Translations under genes and position numbers: made by a program
Assembly: GCF_024585285.1 (NCBI RefSeq)
Contig: NZ_CP040755.1
Coordinates: forward strand, 558,001-622,000
Length of the DNA stretch: 64,000 nt
DNA from: Colwellia sp. M166
GTDB lineage: Bacteria; Pseudomonadota; Gammaproteobacteria; Enterobacterales; Alteromonadaceae
Direction: 5' to 3'
In this document: positions 28,309 through 37,279 of the stretch, one piece after another
Layout: every line of letters begins with the position of its first letter
Position numbering within the stretch: position 1 is the first letter of the stretch
The notes under the pieces: generated by a model
The model's input: only the letters and a program-made list of their open reading frames with translations
Database searches by the model: none
What the model was told of the DNA's origin: nothing

Positions 28309-29257
28309 ACATTTATTTGTGTATGGCTTGTTAAAATATTTTTTTCTGCTCATGAGCATTATTTTATGCTCAGCATGTAGTATTGATACAGCTAAGCCAA
28401 GCATTCCTATAATGCCGGATGAAATAGTATTACAGCATTTACACTACTTGTCGTCTGATAGCTTAGCGGGTCGTCAAGTTGGTACGAAAGGAGGGCTATT
28501 AGCGCAAGACTACATTATTAAGCAACTTCAACAGTATCAAGTTATGCCCTTAACGACAGCTTACAAAGCGAGTTTCTCCAGTACTAATTTTTTTAAAACA
28601 ACTCAAGGCAACAATATTGTTGGTTTTACGCCAGGTACAATATGGCCAAATAAGTTTATTGTGCTGTCAGCACACTTTGATCACCTTGGTAGCCGAGGCC
28701 GAAATATATATCATGGTGCAGATGATAACGCTTCAGGTACGTCAGCCTTATTACATTATGCAAAACGGATACAACAGTCACCATTACGCCATAGTGTGAT
28801 ATTTCTATTTACTGATGGCGAAGAAGCTAACTTAATGGGCGCGCGGGCTTTTATCAAGCAAAATTCGCACTTACTAGCTGATATTGCACTGAACATTAAC
28901 ATAGACATGATTGCAGGTACTCGGTCGACTAAAAAGTTACGCTATATTAGTCGACGGCTTGATGAGATATTAACCAGAGATGTGATACAAACATTAACGA
29001 CACAAAATTACGCTATCGAATTAAAACAAGGTTTTAAGCAGCACGGGCGCAGTAAAAAGCCGCGTATTCGTTGGGAAATAGCCAGTGATCACGCGGTATT
29101 TTATCAGCAAAAAATTCCCTTTATATATTATGGTGTTGGTAACCATCAAAATTACCATCAAACGAGCGACAGTTATGAAAATATAAACCAACAATTTTTC
29201 TTGGCGGCAGTAGCCACTATTTACCAGCAAATTAGCTTTATTGATAAAAATCTATAA
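28301..29257 (+). CDS. M28-family zinc aminopeptidase lipoprotein
   Basis: About 318 residues with an N-terminal signal and a LCSAC lipobox. M28 metal ligands are visible in order: His and Asp in LSAHFDHLG, Asp in GADDNASGTSALL, the catalytic and bridging Glu pair in DGEEANLMGARAF, Asp in NINIDMIAG, and a late His in PFIYYGVGNHQNYHQTSDSYENI. It would remove N-terminal residues from periplasmic peptides. The TTG at 28301 overlaps the end of the transglutaminase/TPR gene, indicating coupling; a GTG at 28319 is an alternative start. Confidence 0.85.
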   Translation: MIRHLFVYGLLKYFFLLMSIILCSACSIDTAKPSIPIMPDEIVLQHLHYLSSDSLAGRQVGTKGGLLAQDYIIKQLQQYQVMPLTTAYKASFSSTNFFKTTQGNNIVGFTPGTIWPNKFIVLSAHFDHLGSRGRNIYHGADDNASGTSALLHYAKRIQQSPLRHSVIFLFTDGEEANLMGARAFIKQNSHLLADIALNINIDMIAGTRSTKKLRYISRRLDEILTRDVIQTLTTQNYAIELKQGFKQHGRSKKPRIRWEIASDHAVFYQQKIPFIYYGVGNHQNYHQTSDSYENINQQFFLAAVATIYQQISFIDKNL

Positions 29258-29344
29258 ATTATTCAACGGGACTACTCAGGTTGATAAAAAACGCGTTATA
29301 ATGCTGTTTACTTTAAAAATTAATTAAATGGGGTTATCTCATCA

Positions 29345-29902
29345 ATGGAAAAGCGATTTATAACAGCGCAAGAATTGCTTGAAGATTCATTTCGTGTAGC
29401 TGCGAAAGTTTTCGAAGACGGTTTCAGACCACAATTTATTGTTGGGATATGGCGTGGTGGCGCACCAATTGGTATTGCCGTACAAGAATATTTTGATTTT
29501 AAAAAAGTGGAAACAGACCACATTGCAGTGCGTACTTCTTCTTATTACGGTATTAATCAGCAAAGTAAAGAAATTAAAGTACATGGCTTGCACTATATTA
29601 TTGAAAATGCCAATGCAGATGATGGTTTACTGATCGTTGATGATGTTTTTGATTCAGGGCGCAGTATCGAAGCGTTAATAGCTCAAATGAAGAAATTAAC
29701 CCGTAATAATATGCCAAAAGATGTCAGAATTGCTTGTCCTTGGTACAAACCTCAGAATTCTAAAGTTGATTTGGTCCCTGACTACTATGTCCATGAATCT
29801 ACAGAATGGTTAGTTTTTCCACATGAATTATCGGGATTAACACCGGATGAAATAGCTCACGGTAAAAAAGACCTAGTTAATATTTTAGAGCTATTTGAAT
29901 AG
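29345..29902 (+). CDS. Purine phosphoribosyltransferase-family protein
   Basis: A 185-residue type I phosphoribosyltransferase. The PRPP motif is LLIVDDVFDSGRSIEAL (residues about 94-110) and the N-terminal loop is VGIWRGGAPIGIAVQEYF. The hood and C-terminal part (ACPWYKPQNSKVDLVPDYYV, WLVFPHELSGLTPDEI) resemble hypoxanthine/xanthine-guanine phosphoribosyltransferases that recycle purine bases. The exact base preference is not visible. A strong terminator follows 26 nt later. Confidence 0.85.
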   Translation: MEKRFITAQELLEDSFRVAAKVFEDGFRPQFIVGIWRGGAPIGIAVQEYFDFKKVETDHIAVRTSSYYGINQQSKEIKVHGLHYIIENANADDGLLIVDDVFDSGRSIEALIAQMKKLTRNNMPKDVRIACPWYKPQNSKVDLVPDYYVHESTEWLVFPHELSGLTPDEIAHGKKDLVNILELFE

Positions 29903-29927
29903 CTTATCTTTAAAGGTTAGATAATTT

Positions 29928-29956
29928 AACGCACGTATTACGTGCGTTATTTTTTT
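29928..29956 (+). terminator. Intrinsic terminator after the phosphoribosyltransferase gene
   Basis: AACGCACGT / ACGTGCGTT with a very short loop and a following ATTTTTTT tract. A strong stem-loop 26 nt beyond the stop codon. Confidence 0.88.
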
Positions 29957-30052
29957 ATCAAAAAAACATACCGAGAGAAGCTACTTACTTGTACAAAAAT
30001 AGTGAATGCATTATGTTATTTGCTATAAGCGTACTTTACCTGGTCATAACCC

Positions 30053-31249
30053 ATGAATATAAAAACAATCATCTTATTTAGCTGCTTCTTTTCAACAGCT
30101 ATTTGGGCTAAAACACCGCTGGTATTATTATCAATTGATGGCTTTGCCCAACGCTACATTGAGCAATATCAACCAAAGGGCTTAATTTCACTTATTGAGC
30201 AGGGCACTAGTGCACAAGCATTATTACCTGTTTATCCGAGTAAAACCTTTCCTAATCATTTAAGTATTATTACTGGTCGTTATCCGATAAATCATGGCAT
30301 AGTACATAATAGTTTTTTCCATCGAGATATTAATAAAAAATATAAGCTCGGAGATGGGAAGAATGATGCGCGTTGGTTAACAGCAGAGCCCATTTGGCAC
30401 ATTAATGAAATGCAAGGTAACAAGTCAGCGGTCTATTTTTGGCCAGAGTCTGAAACGGCAGTTGCAAACAAAAAAGCCAGTTATTATTACCCCTATAAAC
30501 ATTCTACGCCTAATAAAGAAAGGTTAAATCAAATACTAGCATGGTTACGTTTACCTGAAGCTGAGCGACCAAATTTTATTGCCGGCTATTTTGCCACCGT
30601 TGATGATAAAGGTCACGGTTTTGGTGAGAATTCACCCGAGCTGATCAACGCAATTAAAAATCTTGATCAATTAATTGCAGATTTTATGCAACAAATTAAT
30701 CAGGAATTTTCAGGTCAAGTTAATGTGGTGATTGTCTCTGATCACGGTATGACTAAAATTAATGAAGCCCCCGTAATTGATTGGCAACAAAATATTGTTG
30801 AAGGGGTAAATGTGGTTAATGGCTCTACTCAACTTTATTTATATAGTGATAACGAAACCAAATTAGCACAAACTGTTAGATTGTTTAAAAGTGAACAATA
30901 CGATCACGATGTCCATTACCGTGTCTATCAATATCCCAATTACCCAGCCCATTGGCATTTAAATCGTATGACCTCTGTTGTTCCAAATGTGATAGTTGAC
31001 GCGTTGCCGTCTTATATTTTTAACCAAGGTGGTTCACATAGCTCACCCGAAACTCATGGCTATGATCCGAAATTAGAACGTGATCTTGATGCTATATTTA
31101 TTGCCGTTGGACCATCATTTAGCAAAAACAAAAAAATTGCTGCTTTTGATAATGTTAATGTTTTGCCCATTGTTACTCGGGCATTAGGACTAAAAGATGT
31201 TCAAAACATTGATGGTAACTATCAAATTGCTGAGCAAATAGTTAAGTAA
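30053..31249 (+). CDS. Periplasmic nucleotide pyrophosphatase/phosphodiesterase (ENPP family)
   Basis: A 398-residue enzyme of the alkaline phosphatase superfamily, with a cleavable signal (IILFSCFFSTAIWA). Zinc-site residues: Asp in LLSIDGFAQRYI, the nucleophilic Thr in PSKTFPNHLSIITGRYP, Asp and His in FATVDDKGHGFG, Asp-His in VIVSDHGMTK, and a late His in SPETHGYDP. It would hydrolyse nucleotide or phosphodiester substrates outside the inner membrane. The next gene starts 12 nt after its stop, so the two are probably co-transcribed. Confidence 0.9.
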   Translation: MNIKTIILFSCFFSTAIWAKTPLVLLSIDGFAQRYIEQYQPKGLISLIEQGTSAQALLPVYPSKTFPNHLSIITGRYPINHGIVHNSFFHRDINKKYKLGDGKNDARWLTAEPIWHINEMQGNKSAVYFWPESETAVANKKASYYYPYKHSTPNKERLNQILAWLRLPEAERPNFIAGYFATVDDKGHGFGENSPELINAIKNLDQLIADFMQQINQEFSGQVNVVIVSDHGMTKINEAPVIDWQQNIVEGVNVVNGSTQLYLYSDNETKLAQTVRLFKSEQYDHDVHYRVYQYPNYPAHWHLNRMTSVVPNVIVDALPSYIFNQGGSHSSPETHGYDPKLERDLDAIFIAVGPSFSKNKKIAAFDNVNVLPIVTRALGLKDVQNIDGNYQIAEQIVK

Positions 31250-31261
31250 AAGCACGATAAA

Positions 31262-31711
31262 ATGGCCAGCTTTGATTTTGTATTAGTAAAAGGGCATCAA
31301 GTAGCCTCGGGCTTGGCAAACGATCCTCGTTTTTTTACCGGAACTATTGCTACGCAATTACCATTTTTCCAAGCCTTAGGGTTAAATCTTGATAATTATC
31401 ATCGAGCAACATTGAATGCTCAGTTCGACTGTAAAGAAGTTGTTTTAAATCATATTGACTATCACTTTGAACAAGTGAAATGGCATCCAGATATGCCAGC
31501 AGAAGACTTTCGTTTCTGTCGTTGTCATGTTTTAAGCGCTGATAGATTATATCCTGGCATAATCTATCAGCCTTTGGTTAACACCAAAACAGAGCACTTT
31601 CAGCCAAAAAATCACTTAGAAATCCTAGCACCATTTATTACAAATATTAATTATGGTGATGTCTTAAGCTTAAAGGCCCCTAATGCTACGCTGACTCTAA
31701 TTAATTTTTAA
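31262..31711 (+). CDS. Conserved protein with a possible riboflavin-kinase-like (RibK) barrel
   Basis: A 149-residue protein I do not recognise by name. The order VKGHQVASG, FTGTIATQLPFFQALGLN, RATLNAQFD, then YPGIIYQPLVN, LEILAPFITN and YGDVLSLKAP echoes archaeal CTP-dependent riboflavin kinases (G-x-G start, PGTLN, then EIIAPV and GDxV). Those have a cradle-loop barrel fold. The similarity is a pattern impression. No signal peptide. Next to the ENPP gene with only 12 nt between, which hints at a link to nucleotide metabolism. Real gene: good length, operon position. Confidence 0.6.
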   Translation: MASFDFVLVKGHQVASGLANDPRFFTGTIATQLPFFQALGLNLDNYHRATLNAQFDCKEVVLNHIDYHFEQVKWHPDMPAEDFRFCRCHVLSADRLYPGIIYQPLVNTKTEHFQPKNHLEILAPFITNINYGDVLSLKAPNATLTLINF

Positions 31712-31850
31712 TTTTTGTGAGTCAAACTCCACTTATATTGCCGCGATATTATAAATATTGTTTACAAGTGACATTTAACTAAAATAACTTTTCAATAACC
31801 GCCATAATAGGGTATGTTTTAACTATCATAATTCTTTAAATAATAATCCT

Positions 31851-33062
31851 ATGCAAATAAGCTATATTGCCCGTCAGGCTATACTGGACAGAAATAATCA
31901 AACAATTGGTTATGAACTATTATTTAGAGATAGTCCTGAAAATAAATTCCCTGAAATTGATCAGGATATTGCAAGCTCTAAACTGATCATCCAGAATCAC
32001 TTTCAAAGTGATATACAATCGGTAAGCCTAGGTAAATTGGCTTTTATTAACTTTACCGAAAGGTGCTTAATCAACAAATATCCTTTGATGTTTGATAAAA
32101 GCTCAATTGTTATTGAGCTTGTTGGCCATCAATCAGCAACGCCACGTTTGTTAAATATCGTCAAATATTATTTTGATAAAGGCTATAAAATTGCCTTAAC
32201 TGAATATGATTTAGATGAAAAGTGGGACATTTTATTTCCCTATATCGCGATGATAAAAATTGATACCGAAATCACTAACGCTAAACGCTTACGGCCAGTT
32301 CTAGAACGACTTAAACCTTTTGATATTAAATTAATTGCAGAAAAAGTTGAAACTAATTTTCAGCTACAGTCATTAGCTGAAGTTGGTTTTAATTATTACC
32401 AAGGTTTCTTTTATCATGAACCGGAAATTGTCGAAGGGCAAACGTTAGCTCCGATTAAATCTCAAATGCTGCATTTGATCAGCGAAACGTTTAACAAGCC
32501 ATTAGATTTTGATCATATAGCAGAAATCATAGGACATGATGTTAATTTAACTGTTGGACTACTTAAATTAGTCAATAACGTGTCAACCGGCACGCGCGTT
32601 GAAATTACTTCATTAAAACAGGCTGCTGCATATTTAGGTGAAGATAAGTTAAAGCAATTTGTCACCGTTTTAGCGTTATCGAAACTCACCTCAGATAAAA
32701 CCAGTGAGGTTTCGAAACAATCGTTGATAACTGCAAAATTAATGTCAAACCTTGCAAATGAAAGTGCCTTTGTTGAAATTAGCGACTTTGCCTTTATCAC
32801 TGGCTTATTAAGTGCAATTGAAGTGATTTTGAGCATGCCAATAGATGAAATATTGAAAACTATGCCGCTAGCAAAACCTATTGAAGACGCCCTAGTAAAC
32901 CACAGTGGTTTATTGGGTACTTTATTAGAGCTAACGACAAATTATATTACTGGTAATGGTGATAATATCCAACAATTGACCGAGTTTTATGGACTGGATG
33001 GCAACTTTATTCATAAAGAATTTGTCAGTGCCAGTAATTGGTGTAAATCCTTAGATATTTAG
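31851..33062 (+). CDS. EAL-HDOD (YuxH-type) signalling protein
   Basis: A 403-residue two-domain protein. Residues 1-200 resemble an EAL domain, with YELLFRDSPENKFP in place of the catalytic E-A-L and an altered DDFG-equivalent (ALTEYDLDEKW). The domain is therefore probably inactive on cyclic di-GMP and may only bind it. Residues 205-403 form an HDOD domain (IAEIIGHDVNLTVGLLKLVNN, ITSLKQAAAYLGEDKLKQFV), a non-catalytic HD relative. Such proteins act as regulators in motility or attachment switches. Followed by a clear terminator. Confidence 0.88.
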   Translation: MQISYIARQAILDRNNQTIGYELLFRDSPENKFPEIDQDIASSKLIIQNHFQSDIQSVSLGKLAFINFTERCLINKYPLMFDKSSIVIELVGHQSATPRLLNIVKYYFDKGYKIALTEYDLDEKWDILFPYIAMIKIDTEITNAKRLRPVLERLKPFDIKLIAEKVETNFQLQSLAEVGFNYYQGFFYHEPEIVEGQTLAPIKSQMLHLISETFNKPLDFDHIAEIIGHDVNLTVGLLKLVNNVSTGTRVEITSLKQAAAYLGEDKLKQFVTVLALSKLTSDKTSEVSKQSLITAKLMSNLANESAFVEISDFAFITGLLSAIEVILSMPIDEILKTMPLAKPIEDALVNHSGLLGTLLELTTNYITGNGDNIQQLTEFYGLDGNFIHKEFVSASNWCKSLDI

Positions 33063-33083
33063 CTGAGCTGTTATGCGTTATAT

Positions 33084-33110
33084 AAAGCGTATTTTTAATA
33101 CGCTTTTTTA
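33084..33110 (+). terminator. Intrinsic terminator after the EAL-HDOD gene
   Basis: AAAGCGTATT, TTT loop, AATACGCTTT, then further T residues. It lies 22 nt after the stop. The A-run before the stem could also end minus-strand transcription. Confidence 0.88.
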
Positions 33111-33136
33111 CTTTTATAACTGGATATTCAAGATTA

Positions 33137-34001
33137 TTAATCTCGGGTAAGTTTGTCTTGAGTACACTCTAAAAAATCATTCGCGTCATGGTGTTCATGT
33201 AGCTGTGTTGACAGCTCTCCCCAAGTTTTATATAACACCACGTTTAACTGCCGGCCGTTGGTCTATTTCTTTCGCCCAACGCATGACATTTTTATATGAT
33301 CTAAGGTCTAAAAATTTTGCTGCATCATATAAACGATTTAATGCCAAGGCACCATACCAAGGCCAAATAGTAATATCAGCTATGCTGTATTCTTCACCAC
33401 ATAAGTAATGATTGCTCTCAATATGTTTATCTAGAACATCCAGTTGACGTTTAACTTCCATCGAAAACCTATCAATACAATACTCAAACTTTTCAGGTGC
33501 ATAGGCATAAAAATGCCCAAAACCACCACCCAGATAAGGTGCACTACCCATTTGCTAGAATAACCAAGACATACAGTCAGCACGCTTTTCTTGACTGGGC
33601 AGAAAAGCATTAAATTTTTCAGCTAGGTAAAATAAAATAGCACCTGACTCGAATAGATGAATGGCTTGCTCATTGGTTTGATCGAGTAAAGCCGGTATTT
33701 TTGAGTTCAGATTAATTTCAACAAAACCACTGCCAAATTGTTCTCCTTGGCTAATATCAATTAAAAAAGCATCGTATTCCGCTTCTTTTATGCCAAGTGC
33801 CAGTAACTCTTCAAACATAATGGTAACTTTCACGCCATTTAGCGTTGCCAAGGAATAAAGTTGAAAAGGGTGCTTACCTTTTACTAATACTTTATCATGC
33901 GTTGCTCCAGAGGTTGGACGATTAATCTTTGCCCAGTTACCGTCATTGGTAGTGTTCCACTGCCATATTTTCGATGGTATGGATGATTTTTTCTCACTCA
34001 T
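33137..34001 (-). pseudogene. yghU: YghU-type glutathione S-transferase, broken by a nonsense codon and a frameshift
   Basis: The minus-strand frame from 34001 reads as a YghU/YfcG-type disulfide-bond reductase (INRPTSGATHDK, GKHPFQLYSLATLNG, NSKIPALLD, FESGAILFYLAEKF). Codon 149 is TAG at 33555-33557, where relatives have Trp in a WLFWQMG stretch. The same frame continues as QMGSAPYLGGGFGHFYAYAP to RPAVKRGV. There a one-base shift occurs near 33240; the other frame carries the expected tail (TWGELSTQLHEHHDANDF) to a stop at 33137. Two lesions make this a decayed gene; the C-terminal half would not be made. Confidence 0.85.
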
Positions 34002-34194
34002 GTTATCTCCAATTGTTGAAAAAACTAGCTAAGTAATACGTTATGCGTAAACTTCAGTAAATGCTAATATTTCCCTAGAATTTTTAATAACTTATTACAT
34101 TTGATTAAACTACTGCTATATAAAAAACCACTCAAAAAGCCTATATTATATTGAATGAATAAAATTGATTGTCTGTGTAAATGGTAGAAATAGT

Positions 34195-34776
34195 GTGAAA
34201 ATAAAAGCAATGCAAAAACACTTCTTGTTTAGTGCAATATTGATTGCTGTAACGGGATGCGTAAATATAAATGAGCATAAAACAACGGCGCTAAAAGGTG
34301 AAAACCTTATTGCCCCACACGCTAAATTGTTGGCTGGTTGGCATATTACTATTGAAAATAAAGAAAACTATCATACCAGTATCTGGCAACATCCGACTGA
34401 TGGTTTGAAAGATGCTTATATGGTCAGTGTTACTTTACCTGCACAAAAAGACATAAGATATTTTCGCCAAGTTATTGATCAACCTGGATATAGCTCTTGC
34501 ATAAAGTTTACAACGTTAACAGTACTGTCTTCACCGAGCAGTGTTTACCCAAGTGAAATATGGCAAACCCATTGCCAAAAGAAAAACGGTAATGAAGCAA
34601 AAATATTACACCTTATGCTACAAGGGCAAGATAGCTTTTATCATATTCAAAAAATTTGGCAGGATAGTTTTAATGCACAAGAAATAATAGCTTGGCAAAA
34701 TCGTTTTAAAGGAATGTATCTTTGTGACAGCAGGGTGGCTACATCAACTTGTCCTAAGATGATAAACAACTTGTAA
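34195..34776 (+). CDS. Putative lipoprotein, function unknown
   Basis: About 193 residues from a GTG at 34195, or 188 from the ATG at 34210. A signal with lipobox AVTGC (KHFLFSAILIAVTGC) directs it to an outer or inner membrane. The mature part shows no family I recognise, apart from a compact alpha/beta pattern with four or more Cys, including a C-terminal CDSRVATSTC that could make a disulfide. Flanked by the yghU relic and the recombinase region. Confidence 0.65.
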   Translation: MKIKAMQKHFLFSAILIAVTGCVNINEHKTTALKGENLIAPHAKLLAGWHITIENKENYHTSIWQHPTDGLKDAYMVSVTLPAQKDIRYFRQVIDQPGYSSCIKFTTLTVLSSPSSVYPSEIWQTHCQKKNGNEAKILHLMLQGQDSFYHIQKIWQDSFNAQEIIAWQNRFKGMYLCDSRVATSTCPKMINNL

Positions 34777-34804
34777 GCCGCTATATAAAATAAGGCTTAC
34801 AAGT
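34769..34804 (+). terminator. Hairpin at the end of the lipoprotein gene
   Basis: An 11-bp stem ACTTGTAAGCC / GGCTTACAAGT with a 14-nt loop. The left arm overlaps the last codons and the stop. The following tract (TATTATGG) is a poor T-run, so it may be weak or act on both strands, also ending the minus-strand recombinase transcript. Confidence 0.55.
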
Positions 34805-34905
34805 TATTATGGCGACTCACGAATAAAAATATGACAAATAAACTTATCAATCTTGATCTAGTGTGTTGTTTTTATTTATGTTTTAATGAAAATAACCAAA
34901 AGCTA

Positions 34906-36147
34906 TTAATCAACTTTACGACGTTTACCACTTTCAGCACGCTTTTTATTTTCACTTTGCACATAAACCGTATCCGTTGTTGCCATGCTTGCATGGCCTA
35001 GATCCTCTGAAATATCTTTAAGAGGGCGTCCACGCTCAATTTCCATACTTGCGCCAGTATGCCTTAACCAATGTGATGATGCTTCTTTTAGTTTTAGGGC
35101 TTTATTAGCACTTTCAGATACGCGCATATTTTCATAAGCTTGGTCGAAAACACTTTGTACTAAGCGCCTTAAATGTCGAGAAGTCATACCTCCTTGGCCA
35201 CGTACTTTTTCAACTAAGATCGAGTTTTCATTACTAGAAGGTAAACCTAACAAGCCACGGGAAGCACGATAACGCTCTAAAAATGGCAGAAAATCAAGAG
35301 GAACGGTAATATCGCGGAGTTTTCTGCTTTTTCCAAAAACTTTTAGCCACCAATTTTCATCTTCATCTTGCCAAAAGTGGCTCATAACAGGAGACCAATT
35401 AGGTCGCTCAGATAATTCTGAAATTCTTAAAAACAGGGTCTTTAAAGCGGCAATAACAAATAAATTGCGTTCAAAAATAGGGTTTTCATCAGCCATTTCT
35501 ACTGCAGTATCTAAAACATACTGCCATTGACTAGCAGTTAAGCGTTTAATTTCTTTAACTTGTGAGTCAATTATAAAGTGACGACAGTCTTTTTTAGCAA
35601 TTTGTGCTGGGTTACCAACGCAAAAATCTTCAGACATTAAGTAATTATAAAAAGCGATAATCGCGGTAAACATCGATGTCAGCGTTTGTTGTGATGGACG
35701 ATATTTTTTCTTATCAAGAATGTATTGCGCTTTTTGACTTTTGGGCGATTGAATTTTAAATGGAAACCAAAGTTCATTTGCTGATGAAAACCCATTGGTT
35801 ATTTTAAAACGCTCTTGATTTGATGTGCCGATCCAAGTTACTGGTGGCTGCCAACAAAAGTCAGCATATTCTAGAAAGTCTGATTTACGTAATTGATCGA
35901 TTGGTTTTTTCTTTGCAATAAATGACCATAAAAGAAAACGTTCAACGTCATTTCTAAATCTATCGTAAGTATGTTCAGATTTATTTCGTCCAATATAAGT
36001 AAGAAAAAGTTTTCCCCAATTAAATTGCTCAAGCCACCAAGGTTCGTTTGATGAAAATATTTTCTCCAACTCTGGATAATCTTCTAAATCAAAATCACAT
36101 AGATCTAGGTATGGTGGATATAAAGGTACAGGCTTAGTTAATAACAT
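34906..36147 (-). CDS. Tyrosine-type site-specific recombinase (integrase)
   Basis: A 413-residue tyrosine recombinase with a complete catalytic set: Arg241 in LKTLFLRISEL, Lys273 in FGKSRKLRD, His359-x-x-Arg362 in SSHWLRHTGAS, His385 in LGHASMATT and the nucleophile Tyr395 in DTVYV. The N-terminal 200 residues hold the core-binding SAM-like domain (EHTYDRFRNDVERFLLW). It ends in a basic tail (KKRAESGKRRKVD). It lies 290 bp downstream of jetD on the same strand. It may mobilise or maintain the neighbouring SMC cassette, or be a resident Xer-like enzyme; no phage genes surround it. Confidence 0.9.
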   Translation of the reverse strand: MLLTKPVPLYPPYLDLCDFDLEDYPELEKIFSSNEPWWLEQFNWGKLFLTYIGRNKSEHTYDRFRNDVERFLLWSFIAKKKPIDQLRKSDFLEYADFCWQPPVTWIGTSNQERFKITNGFSSANELWFPFKIQSPKSQKAQYILDKKKYRPSQQTLTSMFTAIIAFYNYLMSEDFCVGNPAQIAKKDCRHFIIDSQVKEIKRLTASQWQYVLDTAVEMADENPIFERNLFVIAALKTLFLRISELSERPNWSPVMSHFWQDEDENWWLKVFGKSRKLRDITVPLDFLPFLERYRASRGLLGLPSSNENSILVEKVRGQGGMTSRHLRRLVQSVFDQAYENMRVSESANKALKLKEASSHWLRHTGASMEIERGRPLKDISEDLGHASMATTDTVYVQSENKKRAESGKRRKVD

Positions 36148-36436
36148 TTTTATTTGAATTCTATCTGAAGATTCATAAGAAGCTAGTTTAATTGATTATA
36201 ACTTCTATGTCCAATACTGAAGAGTATCGGACATAGTAGGGTGTGTTCATGATGTGGGCCTCTGTCTTGTGATTACCGTCAGATTTTAAATTCTGAAATT
36301 GCTATATAAAACCGTTTATCAGGTTTTTTGTTATCTGCGTAATTCTTAAATCTATTCTACTAAAATGCCAACTACTTTGCTCCAGGCAATGAAAATTTGT
36401 TTGTGTCTGCTACAAAAATCATTGCTCTCAGATATA
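36148..36436. other. Intergenic region between jetD-like gene and the recombinase
   Basis: 289 bp, longer than any other gap in this strand run. Beyond the 36205-36236 palindrome I see no gene. It presumably holds the recombinase promoter and the end of the SMC operon transcript. Confidence 0.5.
36205..36236. repeat. 32-bp palindrome with dif-like 13-6-13 layout between recombinase and jetD
   Basis: Two 13-bp arms, CTATGTCCAATAC and GTATCGGACATAG, are inverted copies with one mismatch, around the 6-bp centre TGAAGA. No T-run follows on either strand, so it is not a typical terminator. The arm-spacer-arm layout matches tyrosine recombinase core sites such as dif (11-6-11). Its position just before the recombinase start also fits an operator. 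Role by inference. Confidence 0.5.
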
Positions 36437-37279
36437 TTAAGTAACGTTCACTAATGTTAACGGAACTGCACGTGCTATCAGGTGTTCTTGTTCAAGTGCC
36501 AATTCATCTGCCTTCATAATCGTTATTAACTCTCTCATTTGTTTATTTTGGATAGGAATAATATCGATAAATGCACGCTGCTTATTGTATAAATCGGTTT
36601 GATTAAATGTGGGTTTACTGTGATTTAAAAAATCTAACGTTGGGAGTAATAATGTTTGTGCGTTCAATTCAACAGCTCCAATATGCAAACCTTTTGGATC
36701 AAAATCACCAAAATGTGCCCAACGCCCTTTGTATGTTTGTCTAAATGACTGAACCGCTTTAGGTGATGCTCTACTATCGCCTCTAAATACAATGAGCACC
36801 TTTTCAGTTATTTTAAAGCCGAAGTTAGCTAACTGTTCAGCGGATAGTGAAACAAATGTATCAAAGTTCTCTACACTTAATACCACGTCAATTTTTAATG
36901 TTAAAATATGGGATACTTTAAGGCCACGGTAACCACGTTCTATGGTTTTGCCATCACAGTACCTTAACTCAATAAATGGCGCTCTTGGTTTAGCAGACAA
37001 AGATTTAGCGCGATTTGATTTGGCGCTTAATTCAGTTTGAGACAGTGATTTTAAATCTTGGTATTTATCTGTTTTAAGATTTAAACCCATTTCTTTTTTG
37101 ACTAACTCAAGCAATTGAACCCGATGTCCAGGAGTTAAACAAAATACGCCAATCCCCCGGATACCTATACCATAATTATCGTGAAGCATCTCCCAAAGCC
37201 TATTAACTGGCACCTCCGACTTTGCTTTGAGCACGACACTTGCCATGGAGATATAATTTTTTGCATTAATATCAAGCAT
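36437..37279 (-). CDS. jetD: Wadjet JetD / MksG-like Toprim nuclease subunit
   Basis: A 280-residue protein with a DUF2220-type Toprim fold: acidic Glu137 in VVLSVENFDTF, the VLIVFRGDSRAS strand-turn, and the acidic pair Asp192/Asp194 in AHFGDFDPKGLHIG, followed by LEQEHL near the C-terminus. In Wadjet systems this subunit cleaves plasmid DNA gripped by the SMC motor. The N-terminal region (residues 1-110) is shorter than in first-described JetD proteins of nearly 400 residues. The start overlaps the preceding gene's stop (TAATG). Family call from motif pattern and operon context. Confidence 0.82.
   Translation of the reverse strand: MLDINAKNYISMASVVLKAKSEVPVNRLWEMLHDNYGIGIRGIGVFCLTPGHRVQLLELVKKEMGLNLKTDKYQDLKSLSQTELSAKSNRAKSLSAKPRAPFIELRYCDGKTIERGYRGLKVSHILTLKIDVVLSVENFDTFVSLSAEQLANFGFKITEKVLIVFRGDSRASPKAVQSFRQTYKGRWAHFGDFDPKGLHIGAVELNAQTLLLPTLDFLNHSKPTFNQTDLYNKQRAFIDIIPIQNKQMRELITIMKADELALEQEHLIARAVPLTLVNVT

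Noticed and set aside
33228..33551. Independent GST-like gene from the ATG at 33551
   Set aside because: It is the same frame as the upstream part, one codon after the TAG; both belong to one broken yghU gene.
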